IMG/VR virus record: IMGVR_UViG_3300036770_001615
Span: 1-54,510 of that record
From: a virus
Length of the DNA: 54,510 nt
Direction: 5' to 3' (one strand)
Shown here: positions 45,276 to 52,378 of the stretch, piece by piece
Layout of the letters: each line of letters opens with the position of its first letter
Numbering within the stretch: the stretch's first letter is position 1
The notes under the pieces: model-generated
The model's database searches: none
Seen by the model: only the letters and a program-made list of their open reading frames with translations
Told to the model about the DNA's origin: nothing
Made by a program: the position numbers and the translations under genes

Positions 45276-45692
45276 TTATGACATATCTTCGGACTTGTCG
45301 CTAGGGAATTTTGTGCTTGCCATACGCACAACCAGGACACTCAACGCAAGTACCAATGTTGTAGCACCTATACCCACGATATCCCAAATATTACTGGGAT
45401 GTGTTACCATATCAACAAGATGCCTAGTCAATGCTGTGATAGCGATATAGATTAGAAATCTAACGGGCATGTGATTGGTCTTAAAGTAGATACCAACCAT
45501 TGCACCAATTTCTAGATAGATAAACAATAGCAACAAGTCTTGTATTGTTGCATGATGTTTTTGAAACAATTCGAAAAAGGTATAACCGGCTGCATACACA
45601 GTAGCCGCCCCAATACCAAACAATGCTAGTCTATGGAATAATCCTACTAGAAAATTACCTACATTATCTAAATCATTAAGTTGTTTGTTCAT
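45276..45692 (-). CDS. psiE: PsiE-like phosphate-starvation membrane protein
   Basis: 138 residues with four predicted membrane helices. LLLLFIYLEIGAMVGIYFKT, then NHMPVRFLIYIAITALTRHL, is the conserved PsiE block. PsiE is induced by phosphate starvation in enterobacteria; its mechanism is not known. Phages carry Pho-regulated genes to keep phosphate flowing during infection, so that is the likely context. ATG 45692 replaces a GTG at 45716; both overlap the upstream gene. Confidence 0.78.
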   Translation of the reverse strand: MNKQLNDLDNVGNFLVGLFHRLALFGIGAATVYAAGYTFFELFQKHHATIQDLLLLFIYLEIGAMVGIYFKTNHMPVRFLIYIAITALTRHLVDMVTHPSNIWDIVGIGATTLVLALSVLVVRMASTKFPSDKSEDMS

Positions 45693-46242
45693 TACGTTTT
45701 TCTCTGTGTTTGTCACACAATGTACTTAACCACCCATCTCCGTTGGTCTTACCAATATCACCACAGACCTCGCATGTAACGGCCGACATTGCTTCAGCCA
45801 TACGCACAATACCATCAACAATATCGTCTCCGCCGCTATAATAAAAACGTAGCGTACCAAACTTTTCTTTGATTTGAGTGGCTACAACTTGGGGAACTAC
45901 ATCACGTACTTCTCTATAAGTTTCTTTAGCGATTGATTCTTCAACAGACTTTAATGTCCATTCAGTAATCTTGCCTCTATACGAATGATATTTGATTAGT
46001 GGCTCTTTGTTTCCTTCTAATGCCTTTTTAAGGGCACGATTAAATTTAAGATCGTTAGCACGTTGTTTTCTAGCCCAGTCAATGTGTGATTGAATCAATG
46101 CACATGCATTGTCAATGATATGATACCAACCATCACCACATTCAAATCCCCAGCACATACAGGTTTCCGTCATTGACTTGTTGCGATCTACAAAAATCTT
46201 AGGATACTTCCTACATAGTTCATCATCAAATTGAGTATTCAT
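45676..46242 (-). CDS. Conserved phage protein with C-terminal zinc-binding motif
   Basis: 188 residues. The opening KYPKIFVDRNKSMTETCMCW, then GFECGDGWYHIIDNACALIQ, is a pattern I recall in phages of Proteobacteria. SAVTCEVCGDIGKTNGDGWL, followed by TLCDKH, gives a CxxC...CxxH zinc knuckle. EKFGTLRFYYSGGDD is a further conserved strand. Function unknown. Confidence 0.62.
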   Translation of the reverse strand: MNTQFDDELCRKYPKIFVDRNKSMTETCMCWGFECGDGWYHIIDNACALIQSHIDWARKQRANDLKFNRALKKALEGNKEPLIKYHSYRGKITEWTLKSVEESIAKETYREVRDVVPQVVATQIKEKFGTLRFYYSGGDDIVDGIVRMAEAMSAVTCEVCGDIGKTNGDGWLSTLCDKHREKRNEQTT

Positions 46243-46243
46243 A

Positions 46244-46651
46244 TTACATCTCCTGCAACCACTCTACACGAAAATCATCTGGGTTATCTACCAACATGTG
46301 TGGCTTAACTTCAGTCCATTTTCCATCAACACGTATTTCTAGTTTCGTATTGTAAATCATTTCATGGTCAATTCTACGTTCAATCTCATCCAGTATGCCT
46401 AGTCGTTTCATTGCTTCACGGCGATTCCAGCTTTGGAATTCTTTGCTCTCTGCCATTTTAACAAATGCATCACGTTTGTTATCATGTTGACTACGGCTTG
46501 CTTCACTGTAACCATGTGCACCACTTGGACGATGACTACAATGAACAGCACTAGAGGTCTTATTTCTTTTCTGACCTCCGGCTCCAGTTCCCTTTGTGTA
46601 ACTCCACTCGCAGTCCTTTGCGGTCACGCTGAATAGCAGTTTCTTCTCCAT
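46244..46651 (-). CDS. Release-factor-like GGQ protein (ArfB/PrfH type)
   Basis: KGTGAGGQKRNKTSSAVHCS holds the GGQ tripeptide (residues 25-27) that triggers peptidyl-tRNA hydrolysis in the ribosome. There is no codon-recognition domain, so the 135-residue protein resembles ribosome-rescue hydrolases or RF-like proteins of phages, not RF1/RF2. The basic RSQHDNKRDA segment continues the RF-1 domain. ATG 46651 follows AAGGAAAT. It may rescue stalled ribosomes during takeover. Confidence 0.85.
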   Translation of the reverse strand: MEKKLLFSVTAKDCEWSYTKGTGAGGQKRNKTSSAVHCSHRPSGAHGYSEASRSQHDNKRDAFVKMAESKEFQSWNRREAMKRLGILDEIERRIDHEMIYNTKLEIRVDGKWTEVKPHMLVDNPDDFRVEWLQEM

Positions 46652-46877
46652 TTTTAAATTTCCTTAATTCATCAGTACATTGCCTAATTGCGCATTCCAC
46701 TAATCCTAACTGAAAAGTGGTAGATGCACAATGCGTAGGAGAATGTGCTACAATCTCGATACACTCATCAATAAGCATATCAACAAATTTTTCAAAACTA
46801 TCTGCGGGTAACCATCTCCCGCTAATATCAGGCTTAAATCCTGCTAACTCTGCAAGTTCCCTTGTACGCTCATTCAT
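46560..46877 (-). CDS. MNER-family phage protein overlapping the GGQ gene (105 aa)
   Basis: The start MNERTRELAELAGFKPDISG, then FEKFVDMLIDECIEIVAHSP, relates it to the protein at 20132. The last 30 residues overlap the GGQ gene out of frame by 92 bases and are basic (QRDRKGLRVELHKGNWSRRS). Relatives usually end near the point where the overlap begins, so a lost stop codon is likely. Function unknown. Confidence 0.6.
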   Translation of the reverse strand: MNERTRELAELAGFKPDISGRWLPADSFEKFVDMLIDECIEIVAHSPTHCASTTFQLGLVECAIRQCTDELRKFKNGEETAIQRDRKGLRVELHKGNWSRRSEKK

Positions 46878-46885
46878 CGTGTTCC

Positions 46886-47194
46886 TTAAAGTTTCAACGT
46901 TTCCCAGATAGCAGTCTTTTCTAAATCACTTTGGAAGTCGGGGTAGACACTATCTAATTTATTTTTGTCTACTCTATCATAACCCCTTTTGATCTTTTTG
47001 TTAAACATTTCGGACGCATCATAACTAGAACAAGTTACCAATTTAGTCTGAAGTTTTGCGCCACGCCTGCCCCAAAATGTAAGATACTTGTTATTACGAA
47101 TAGGCCAACCTATATCATATTCTTCTAGTAGAATGATGCCCCAAACCTTGTCATGGATACCTTCTTTGCACCAACCAATGTGTTCAAATTTCAT
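46886..47194 (-). CDS. WGR-domain-like protein (102 aa)
   Basis: NKYLTFWGRRGAKLQTKLVT carries the W-G-R signature, followed by the helix DASEMFNKKIKRGYDRVDKN, as in WGR domains of bacterial and PARP proteins that contact nucleic acid. The domain is stand-alone. Overlaps the L7/L12-like gene by four bases. Confidence 0.68.
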   Translation of the reverse strand: MKFEHIGWCKEGIHDKVWGIILLEEYDIGWPIRNNKYLTFWGRRGAKLQTKLVTCSSYDASEMFNKKIKRGYDRVDKNKLDSVYPDFQSDLEKTAIWETLKL

Positions 47195-47583
47195 ACATTA
47201 AATCCTGCACTACGCAATTCGTTTAATGCCGCATTACGATTTTTTGCATCGATATTGATTTTAATTGACTTGTTATTAGCAATCAAATTGTCCAACAAAT
47301 CTTTTGCTTCTTTGAGCGAAAGGTTGGGTGTGCTGACACTTCGCAATGCCTTGATCTGCCATACTTTGTTGCCATTGGGATTTAGGCTGTGAATATGTAT
47401 GATACCGTTGTATTCACCGGTCAACAATGAAAAGAAAATTTGACCCTTAATATCCTTGTCAAGAGTATTTGCGATTGTATCCCATAATTTCATGCCTTCA
47501 TCAGTGCCATAGGCATCTGTAATACTACGCATGAAATTGATACCACTCTGAATGATATCTTGTTTATATTTGGCAGGAATCAT
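47191..47583 (-). CDS. Protein with ribosomal L7/L12 C-terminal-like domain
   Basis: The last 55 residues, VWQIK-ALRSVSTPNLSLKEAKD followed by LLDNLIANNKS and NAALNELRSAGFNV, follow the bL12 C-terminal domain (K-x-IKxVR...LGLKEAKxLV...AGA.V), which recruits translation GTPases. The first 75 residues are unrelated. Phage bL12-like domains are known from viral metagenomes. It could compete with host L12 for EF-G, EF-Tu or IF2 (inference). Part of a chain of overlapping genes from 48297 down. Confidence 0.68.
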   Translation of the reverse strand: MIPAKYKQDIIQSGINFMRSITDAYGTDEGMKLWDTIANTLDKDIKGQIFFSLLTGEYNGIIHIHSLNPNGNKVWQIKALRSVSTPNLSLKEAKDLLDNLIANNKSIKINIDAKNRNAALNELRSAGFNV

Positions 47584-47651
47584 TTTAGCCTCAGCGCACT
47601 GCGAGAGATTTCCGTAGCATGTTCAGCAAATTCACTGATTCTATCGCTCAT
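47580..47651 (-). CDS. 23-residue microprotein in an ATGA chain
   Basis: MSDRISEFAEHATEISRSAL then RLK. Its ATG overlaps the previous stop and its TGA overlaps the next ATG, both as ATGA, so ribosomes must cross it. The start resembles the MNER family N-terminus. Too short for a fold; possibly a relic kept for coupling or a true peptide. Confidence 0.5.
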   Translation of the reverse strand: MSDRISEFAEHATEISRSALRLK

Positions 47652-47872
47652 TTGATATCTATCCTCTCACCAAGTTGACTGACCATTTCATCAAAAGTAC
47701 CTTCTACCTCAATGCCATTGACCATGAGATAGGTTTGTTCACTGCCTACTTGTGTATAAATTTCTTTGATATCAGTTTCACGAATAGCATACTTGCGTGG
47801 ACGAGTAGCACCGCGAAATGAGTTTCCCGCACTTCGTTGGCTTTCAGTGAACACAAATACTCGTTCGGTCAT
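47648..47872 (-). CDS. Phage protein of unknown function (74 aa)
   Basis: Basic N-terminus with Ser/Arg stretch (FTESQRSAGNSFRGATRPRK), then beta-like segments (YLMVNGIEVEGTFDEMVSQL). No motif recognised. It shares one base with the upstream stop and four with the downstream microprotein. Confidence 0.55.
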   Translation of the reverse strand: MTERVFVFTESQRSAGNSFRGATRPRKYAIRETDIKEIYTQVGSEQTYLMVNGIEVEGTFDEMVSQLGERIDIK

Positions 47873-48297
47873 TATCCACGCCTCATGCGACTAATATCCT
47901 GCATCTGCTCCTCGTTGATGACAGGAACAGCATTGCTCTTGTGCATAGTAGCAATACCCTTGATAAGAGTACCGGTGTACTTGACACTTTCCTTCTTAGC
48001 ACAACTGGTCGGGTCGCCAAAGGTCATGAGACTAGGAATCTTTTGTGTGTCACGGCGATATGGGACATTGTTGTCCGTAGGCAACTTGACACTGGCAGAC
48101 TTAGTGACCTTGGGACCACGACCATGTACATAATCCACAAACTCATCGAACGACACAGGACGCATGCCAATACTTTTGAGGAACTTATTGTGCTTGACAT
48201 GACGTTCCTGTAGGTCAGCAACTTTAGCCTTAGTCATTTTGACAACAGGCTTGCGAGTATTAAGTGTGGAGATACCACGTATAAGATGCATTGTCAT
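47872..48297 (-). CDS. Phage protein of unknown function (141 aa)
   Basis: Basic protein with DLQERHVKHNKFLKSIGMRP, VSFDEFVDYVHGRGPK and YRRDTQKIPSLMTFGDPTSC, a pattern I recall from other large phages without function. A TATAAT lies upstream of its ATG (about 48302-48307), so it may have its own promoter, although no matching -35 is clear. It opens the chain down to the L7/L12-like gene. Confidence 0.55.
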   Translation of the reverse strand: MTMHLIRGISTLNTRKPVVKMTKAKVADLQERHVKHNKFLKSIGMRPVSFDEFVDYVHGRGPKVTKSASVKLPTDNNVPYRRDTQKIPSLMTFGDPTSCAKKESVKYTGTLIKGIATMHKSNAVPVINEEQMQDISRMRRG

Positions 48298-48304
48298 AAT
48301 CGTA

Positions 48305-48634
48305 TTATAACACAGATTTTAAATGTTTGCAAGTACCGCGAAACTGAAAGCCTGAACACGTGCAAGTTTGGGCATCCTTATCAACAAAATACTTGTCGCC
48401 CTTGCTACCAATAACCTCGATAAGGCTACTCTTAACTTCAGTCTTGAACGGGTTGACCTTCAAGACCTCGAACTTGCGACCACGCTTGTCAATACGCAGG
48501 GGATTCTTAAAGTATTCGGGTTCGCCCTTGCCCCACTTGATATAGGCAAGAGCCTTGTCGCCATCCATGAGATAGACATGGTTAGGCTGCTTGTACTCAA
48601 CATCCCAAACTGTAACCTCACGAACGGCTAACAT
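48305..48634 (-). CDS. SWIM zinc-finger protein (109 aa)
   Basis: The end [29 protein letters not shown] is a SWIM finger (CxC...CxH), which binds nucleic acid or protein. The N-terminal part is beta-rich ([20 protein letters not shown]). ATG 48634 follows GAAGAGG and overlaps the upstream stop (TAATG). Function unknown. Confidence 0.75.
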   Translation of the reverse strand: MLAVREVTVWDVEYKQPNHVYLMDGDKALAYIKWGKGEPEYFKNPLRIDKRGRKFEVLKVNPFKTEVKSSLIEVIGSKGDKYFVDKDAQTCTCSGFQFRGTCKHLKSVL

Positions 48635-49059
48635 TATACAGTCACCTCTTCCCAAAGTGCAACACTAAGTTCCTTAAAGTCGCTACCATGATCAGACACG
48701 AACCAAATAGCAACACCATCAACATTGCGCAAAATGTAATCATACTCTTCACGCTGGGCATTGTCAAGATAGTCCTGATAATTCTTGAAGTATCGGGCAC
48801 TAACACCATCCTCACCACGATCACGACCATAGAAGGTACAGATACCTTCAACTCGGGTATCAAAATCATGCTTGGTGCCAATCATAGGAGCCAAACTAGA
48901 CAGGTCACCGAGGTCAATCAAGTCACGCAGGATGAAAGGGTTGCTATAACTCTCCTGAAGAATCTTACCGTTGTGCTCCAAGTAGCCATCCCAATGACAA
49001 TAAACTTGACCAACAGTACCGTCAGCAAATTCGAGGGCGATAGTAGAACGTGTTGCCAT
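48634..49059 (-). CDS. Conserved phage protein, [11 protein letters not shown] family (141 aa)
   Basis: [20 protein letters not shown], then [14 protein letters not shown], matches a family I recall as widespread in phages and plasmids of Proteobacteria, of unknown function. The rest is acidic ([20 protein letters not shown]). AAAGGA precedes the ATG and a stamped promoter lies upstream. Confidence 0.7.
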   Translation of the reverse strand: MATRSTIALEFADGTVGQVYCHWDGYLEHNGKILQESYSNPFILRDLIDLGDLSSLAPMIGTKHDFDTRVEGICTFYGRDRGEDGVSARYFKNYQDYLDNAQREEYDYILRNVDGVAIWFVSDHGSDFKELSVALWEEVTV

Positions 49060-49092
49060 ATATGAATCCTTTAATTAACTGTCAATAATGCT

Positions 49093-49121
49093 ATTATATA
49101 CCCAAACTGATTATTTGTCAA
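49093..49121 (-). promoter_or_regulatory. Stamped phage promoter
   Basis: Minus strand TTGACA (49116-49121), spacer with AATCAGTTTGGGTA, TATAAT (49093-49098). Confidence 0.85.
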
Positions 49122-49459
49122 GCCTTGAGAGCCTGAAAAGATTGGATAAATTTATAGCCAACATCAAGGCTGACATAGTTATCACCTTGCATACCCTGCT
49201 CGCTATAGCCAACATCATCACCTGCGAGGCGAAGGCTAACCAAAAAGTGCTTGAGTTCATGCAAGAACAATTTGTCGGTGTAAATTAATCCGTCGTGATT
49301 AACATCCCAAACTTTGGTGTCAAAGTAAACACGCAATTCACCAAAGGTGCCGTCCTCATTAACATATCCAAGATCAAGACCAGTAATTGGGACATTTTCA
49401 CGCACATTTGACCAGTAACCCGAACCATCTGTATTAAGAATTTTTGAAACTAGCAACAT
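49118..49459 (-). CDS. Phage protein of unknown function (113 aa)
   Basis: The ATG is preceded by CGGAGCAAAAA. ITGLDLGYVNEDGTFGELRV, YFDTKVWDVNHDGLIYTDKL and FIQSFQALKA show an alpha/beta protein; DVNHDGLIYTD vaguely resembles a Ca2+ loop. The stop overlaps the -35 of the next stamped promoter. Single gene behind its own stamped promoter. Confidence 0.6.
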   Translation of the reverse strand: MLLVSKILNTDGSGYWSNVRENVPITGLDLGYVNEDGTFGELRVYFDTKVWDVNHDGLIYTDKLFLHELKHFLVSLRLAGDDVGYSEQGMQGDNYVSLDVGYKFIQSFQALKA

Positions 49460-49492
49460 TTTTTGCTCCGTTATCTAACTGTCAATAATGCT

Positions 49493-49521
49493 ATTATATA
49501 CCCAAATCCATTTATTGTCAA
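49493..49521 (-). promoter_or_regulatory. Stamped phage promoter
   Basis: Minus strand TTGACA (49516-49521), spacer ATAAATGGATTTGGGTA, TATAAT (49493-49498). Leader nearly identical to the plus-strand unit at 23337. Confidence 0.85.
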
Positions 49522-49525
49522 GCCT

Positions 49526-49550
49526 TTAAAAATGTTGTTTAAAAACAACA
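49526..49550 (-). terminator. Terminator-like hairpin between two minus-strand genes
   Basis: On the minus strand GTTGTTTTTAAACAAC is followed by ATTTTTAAAGG, just before the promoter at 49493; it should stop transcripts from the gene at 49553. Confidence 0.5.
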
Positions 49551-49552
49551 AC

Positions 49553-49951
49553 TTAGTAGAGTATAGGCTCGTTGGTTTCGACACCCTGTAGGGTCATCCA
49601 AATCTCTTTTTCTTCGCTATAGATAAGCCCTATATGTTCTAAATGAGCCCTACGTATACGTTCATCCATAGTTGTCCACTTTCCTACAATTTCATAATCA
49701 CCCCAAAGTATACCGCGGGTGTTAGTATTAACTAACCAAAGTGCAAGATTTTTTAATCCTGCAACCGTATTAGACGGATGACTACGACCCAACGCTCCTA
49801 TAGCATCGTTAGCCAATAATGATGTAAAAAACCCGCCGGGTTGAAATCCATGTACACAATAGTTATAGATCGGACTTGCAAATTCTCTTGGAACTTCGTA
49901 TTCCGCAAAACTATGCATTAAACGGTTTACACTATATTGTGTAAGTTTCAT
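49553..49951 (-). CDS. Phage protein of unknown function (132 aa)
   Basis: Helical N-terminus (YSVNRLMHSFAEYEVPREFA), Gly/Phe loop (CVHGFQPGGFFTSLLANDAI), then GRSHPSNTVAGLKNLALWLV. The first part reads like a conserved phage family I cannot name. It begins at the stop of the zinc protein (one-base overlap). Confidence 0.58.
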   Translation of the reverse strand: MKLTQYSVNRLMHSFAEYEVPREFASPIYNYCVHGFQPGGFFTSLLANDAIGALGRSHPSNTVAGLKNLALWLVNTNTRGILWGDYEIVGKWTTMDERIRRAHLEHIGLIYSEEKEIWMTLQGVETNEPILY

Positions 49952-50247
49952 TAGTCACCTGAATCGATTTCGTAGGAACTGTCACAATGCTTACAAGTAT
50001 AACGGGTCAGACACCGACCAACATTGGCACTTGTGTACTCATGCTTGCAAGGAGTACCATCCTTACGCAACCTTGCTTCACCTGTAGCACGACCATACAT
50101 ATACTGGCCACCGCAGTTATTACATGCGAGGGTATCAGATTCCTTATCATATCCTGCTAGTACATGTTTGTACTTTTGATTATATTCGGGTACAGGCATA
50201 CGACAAGTACCATTGCAAACGGGACACACCCCATAACCTTCACGCAT
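49951..50247 (-). CDS. Zinc-ribbon protein (98 aa)
   Basis: ATG 50247 follows TTTGGAG; a GTG at 50286 would place the start codon inside the promoter and is rejected. Four metal pairs are visible: CPVCNGTC, CNNCGGQY, CKHEY and CKHCDSSY, so it likely binds two zinc ions, in the style of DnaJ-like or transcription zinc ribbons. Nucleic-acid or protein binding is likely; target unknown. Confidence 0.7.
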   Translation of the reverse strand: MREGYGVCPVCNGTCRMPVPEYNQKYKHVLAGYDKESDTLACNNCGGQYMYGRATGEARLRKDGTPCKHEYTSANVGRCLTRYTCKHCDSSYEIDSGD

Positions 50248-50277
50248 ATTAAACTCCAAATCTTCTAGTGTATGTGT

Positions 50278-50306
50278 ATTATACACCCAAATTATGATAT
50301 TGTCAA
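50278..50306 (-). promoter_or_regulatory. sigma70-type promoter
   Basis: Minus strand TTGACA (50301-50306), 17-bp spacer, TATAAT (50278-50283), at the end of the radical SAM gene. Confidence 0.8.
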
Positions 50307-51734
50307 CCGTTTTCTTTTTATATAGTTTTGCTTTAGTTGCGTAGAAACAACAATAGATTGATTCTTTATGGGTTCATATGATAGATTTTTTCTATAGATT
50401 CCTAAAGATTGATAGCCTGCATATTCTAAATGGCCTAACATGTCAATTCTACCCTCATACTCCTTGACTAGTGATTCTACCAATTGACTTGCGCCAATTG
50501 AATCAGTCCAATCACTCTGCCAATGGTATAAGGGTACGTATTTGTTTTCATGGTGAAAGGAATTAATGTTAATAATTTTATAGTTAAACTTTTGAGGTGT
50601 CTTATCTAAATCACTAAGGTAATCTGTTGATGTAATTGTGTTTGCTTTAGATATTAACAATGGATATAATTGAATACTATTCAATAATTTTTCATTTACA
50701 ATTTTCTGAATAGATTCACGTATTGATAATTCTGTATCCTTGTTTAACCCTACAATGATACCACCTACTGTATATGTGTTTGGTGATATTGTTTTAATCT
50801 TTAACAACGTATCATAGTTATTATCTAATCCACTTTTCTTTCTGACTAACTTACTAGCCTCATTATTGAAACTTTCTATTCCAAAAAATAAACTACGAAA
50901 TTGTATTTGTTCTAATAATTTTAACTGTGTTGGTTTTGCATTAATAATATCCAAACGTGCGTATGCTGTTATGTTAGGATGATAATCTAGTTTAGACATT
51001 GCCTCTGCAACAATTTCTAACTTCTCGTCAGATTCATTTAACGTATCATCACTGGCAAAGTAATTTGTTATTCCATATTTCTTATATGCTAAATCAAAAT
51101 ATTGATATAGTTCATATGAATCAATAAGTTTAGTTACCTTAGCATTGCGTAATTCATAATTGCAAAACGTACAATTAAATTTACAACCAACACCTACTTC
51201 AAATCCCAATATATCTTTTGATGTGAGTAAGTCTGTATCTTTTAGTATAGGTAGTACAGGGTTATCAATCTTTTCATCAAAGTTATTATTGACTAGAACT
51301 AGTGGATTAGTTTTTCTTATGTATTGCGTTATATCTTTATTATCTAGCCAAGCATCAAACATTTGCATGCTACGACCTAAAAAGATTACATCAATGATGT
51401 CATCCAATGATTCATCATATGTGCGAGAACCACCGTGTATAATTTTTAAGTTAGGAAACTTTTGTTTTGCCCATGCAAGTACTGACTTTATTTTGTGTAC
51501 ATCAGTAGTGTTAAAGGGTGTAGATATTGCAATTACTGGATTGGACTCATGATTGAAGTACGTTGAGATAACTTCTTTTAAATCATCATGAGTCCAATAT
51601 GTGAACCAGTCTAATATTTCAGCAGTATGACCCTTAAGTTCTATTCTACGGCGTAACTCAAACGCACCCATACTTCTAAAGTAAAGATGGGGCCATCCTC
51701 CGTTACTGTTTTCCGATAGAATTAAAAACTTCAT
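50292..51734 (-). CDS. Radical SAM enzyme with B12-binding-like N-terminus
   Basis: 480 residues. The first 150 form a B12-binding-like Rossmann region (KFLILSENSNGGWPHLYFRS, PVIAISTPFNTTDVHKIKSV). The radical SAM 4Fe-4S motif is CKFNCTFCNYE (CxxxCxxC), followed by FASDDTLNES and GIESFNNEASKLVRKKSGLD, typical of this class. The enzyme could methylate or otherwise modify a metabolite, sugar or protein. ATG 51734 overlaps the ClpP stop by one base. It needs reduced ferredoxin, and one is encoded at 41703. Confidence 0.85.
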   Translation of the reverse strand: MKFLILSENSNGGWPHLYFRSMGAFELRRRIELKGHTAEILDWFTYWTHDDLKEVISTYFNHESNPVIAISTPFNTTDVHKIKSVLAWAKQKFPNLKIIHGGSRTYDESLDDIIDVIFLGRSMQMFDAWLDNKDITQYIRKTNPLVLVNNNFDEKIDNPVLPILKDTDLLTSKDILGFEVGVGCKFNCTFCNYELRNAKVTKLIDSYELYQYFDLAYKKYGITNYFASDDTLNESDEKLEIVAEAMSKLDYHPNITAYARLDIINAKPTQLKLLEQIQFRSLFFGIESFNNEASKLVRKKSGLDNNYDTLLKIKTISPNTYTVGGIIVGLNKDTELSIRESIQKIVNEKLLNSIQLYPLLISKANTITSTDYLSDLDKTPQKFNYKIININSFHHENKYVPLYHWQSDWTDSIGASQLVESLVKEYEGRIDMLGHLEYAGYQSLGIYRKNLSYEPIKNQSIVVSTQLKQNYIKRKRLTIS

Positions 51735-52324
51735 CAATCACGTTTATCGATTACCTTGTCCGCAAGGCCATAGTCTACTGCTTCTTGCGCACTCATAAAG
51801 AAATCACGTTCCATATCAGCCTGTAACTGCGAATAGTTCTTGCCAGTAGTATTGTGCTTGACATAGATTTCTGTCAATGATTTCTTCATAGCAAGAATCT
51901 CACGTACTTGAATTTCCATGTCAGTGGCCTGTCCACGGGCACCACCACTTGGCTGATGAATCATATGTCGTGCATGTGGAAGAATCAATCGCTTACCCTT
52001 AGCACCTGCTTGAGCAAGCAAACTACCCATACTACAAGCCTGACCCATAACAATGGTGCTTACATCGGGCTTGATAAACTGCATGGTATCATAGATTGCC
52101 ATGCCAGCAGTTACACTACCACCTGGGCTATTGATATAGAGACTAATGTCCTTATCTGGGTTTTCACTTTCGAGGAACAATAATTGGGCAACAATTAGAT
52201 TTGCCATTTGGTCATGAACTTCGCCCTCAAGCAAAATCACACGGTCACGCAATAGTCGGCTGTAGATATCATAACTACGCTCACCGCGTGATGTTTGTTC
52301 CAAAACGATAGGTACTAAACTCAT
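51734..52324 (-). CDS. clpP: ATP-dependent Clp protease proteolytic subunit
   Basis: Full-length ClpP of 196 residues: nucleophile Ser98 ([14 protein letters not shown]), His123 ([12 protein letters not shown]) and Asp174 ([16 protein letters not shown]), plus [20 protein letters not shown]. It forms a barrel that degrades proteins delivered by ClpX or ClpA; no unfoldase is in the window, so it probably uses the host's. The high similarity in style to bacterial ClpP suggests host origin. It may redirect host proteolysis or mature phage proteins. AGAGG precedes the ATG. Confidence 0.93.
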   Translation of the reverse strand: MSLVPIVLEQTSRGERSYDIYSRLLRDRVILLEGEVHDQMANLIVAQLLFLESENPDKDISLYINSPGGSVTAGMAIYDTMQFIKPDVSTIVMGQACSMGSLLAQAGAKGKRLILPHARHMIHQPSGGARGQATDMEIQVREILAMKKSLTEIYVKHNTTGKNYSQLQADMERDFFMSAQEAVDYGLADKVIDKRD

Positions 52325-52349
52325 AAAAATCCTCTATTGGTAAAAACTT

Positions 52350-52378
52350 ATTATATCATTTAAAATCAACAATGTCAC
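52350..52378 (-). promoter_or_regulatory. sigma70-type promoter of clpP
   Basis: Minus strand GTGACA (52373-52378), 17-bp spacer, TATAAT (52350-52355). Confidence 0.6.

Noticed and set aside
47837-49065. Plus-strand ORFs opposite the SWIM and L7/L12-like operon
   Set aside because: They are antisense to genes tied together by stop-start overlaps and lack ribosome sites.
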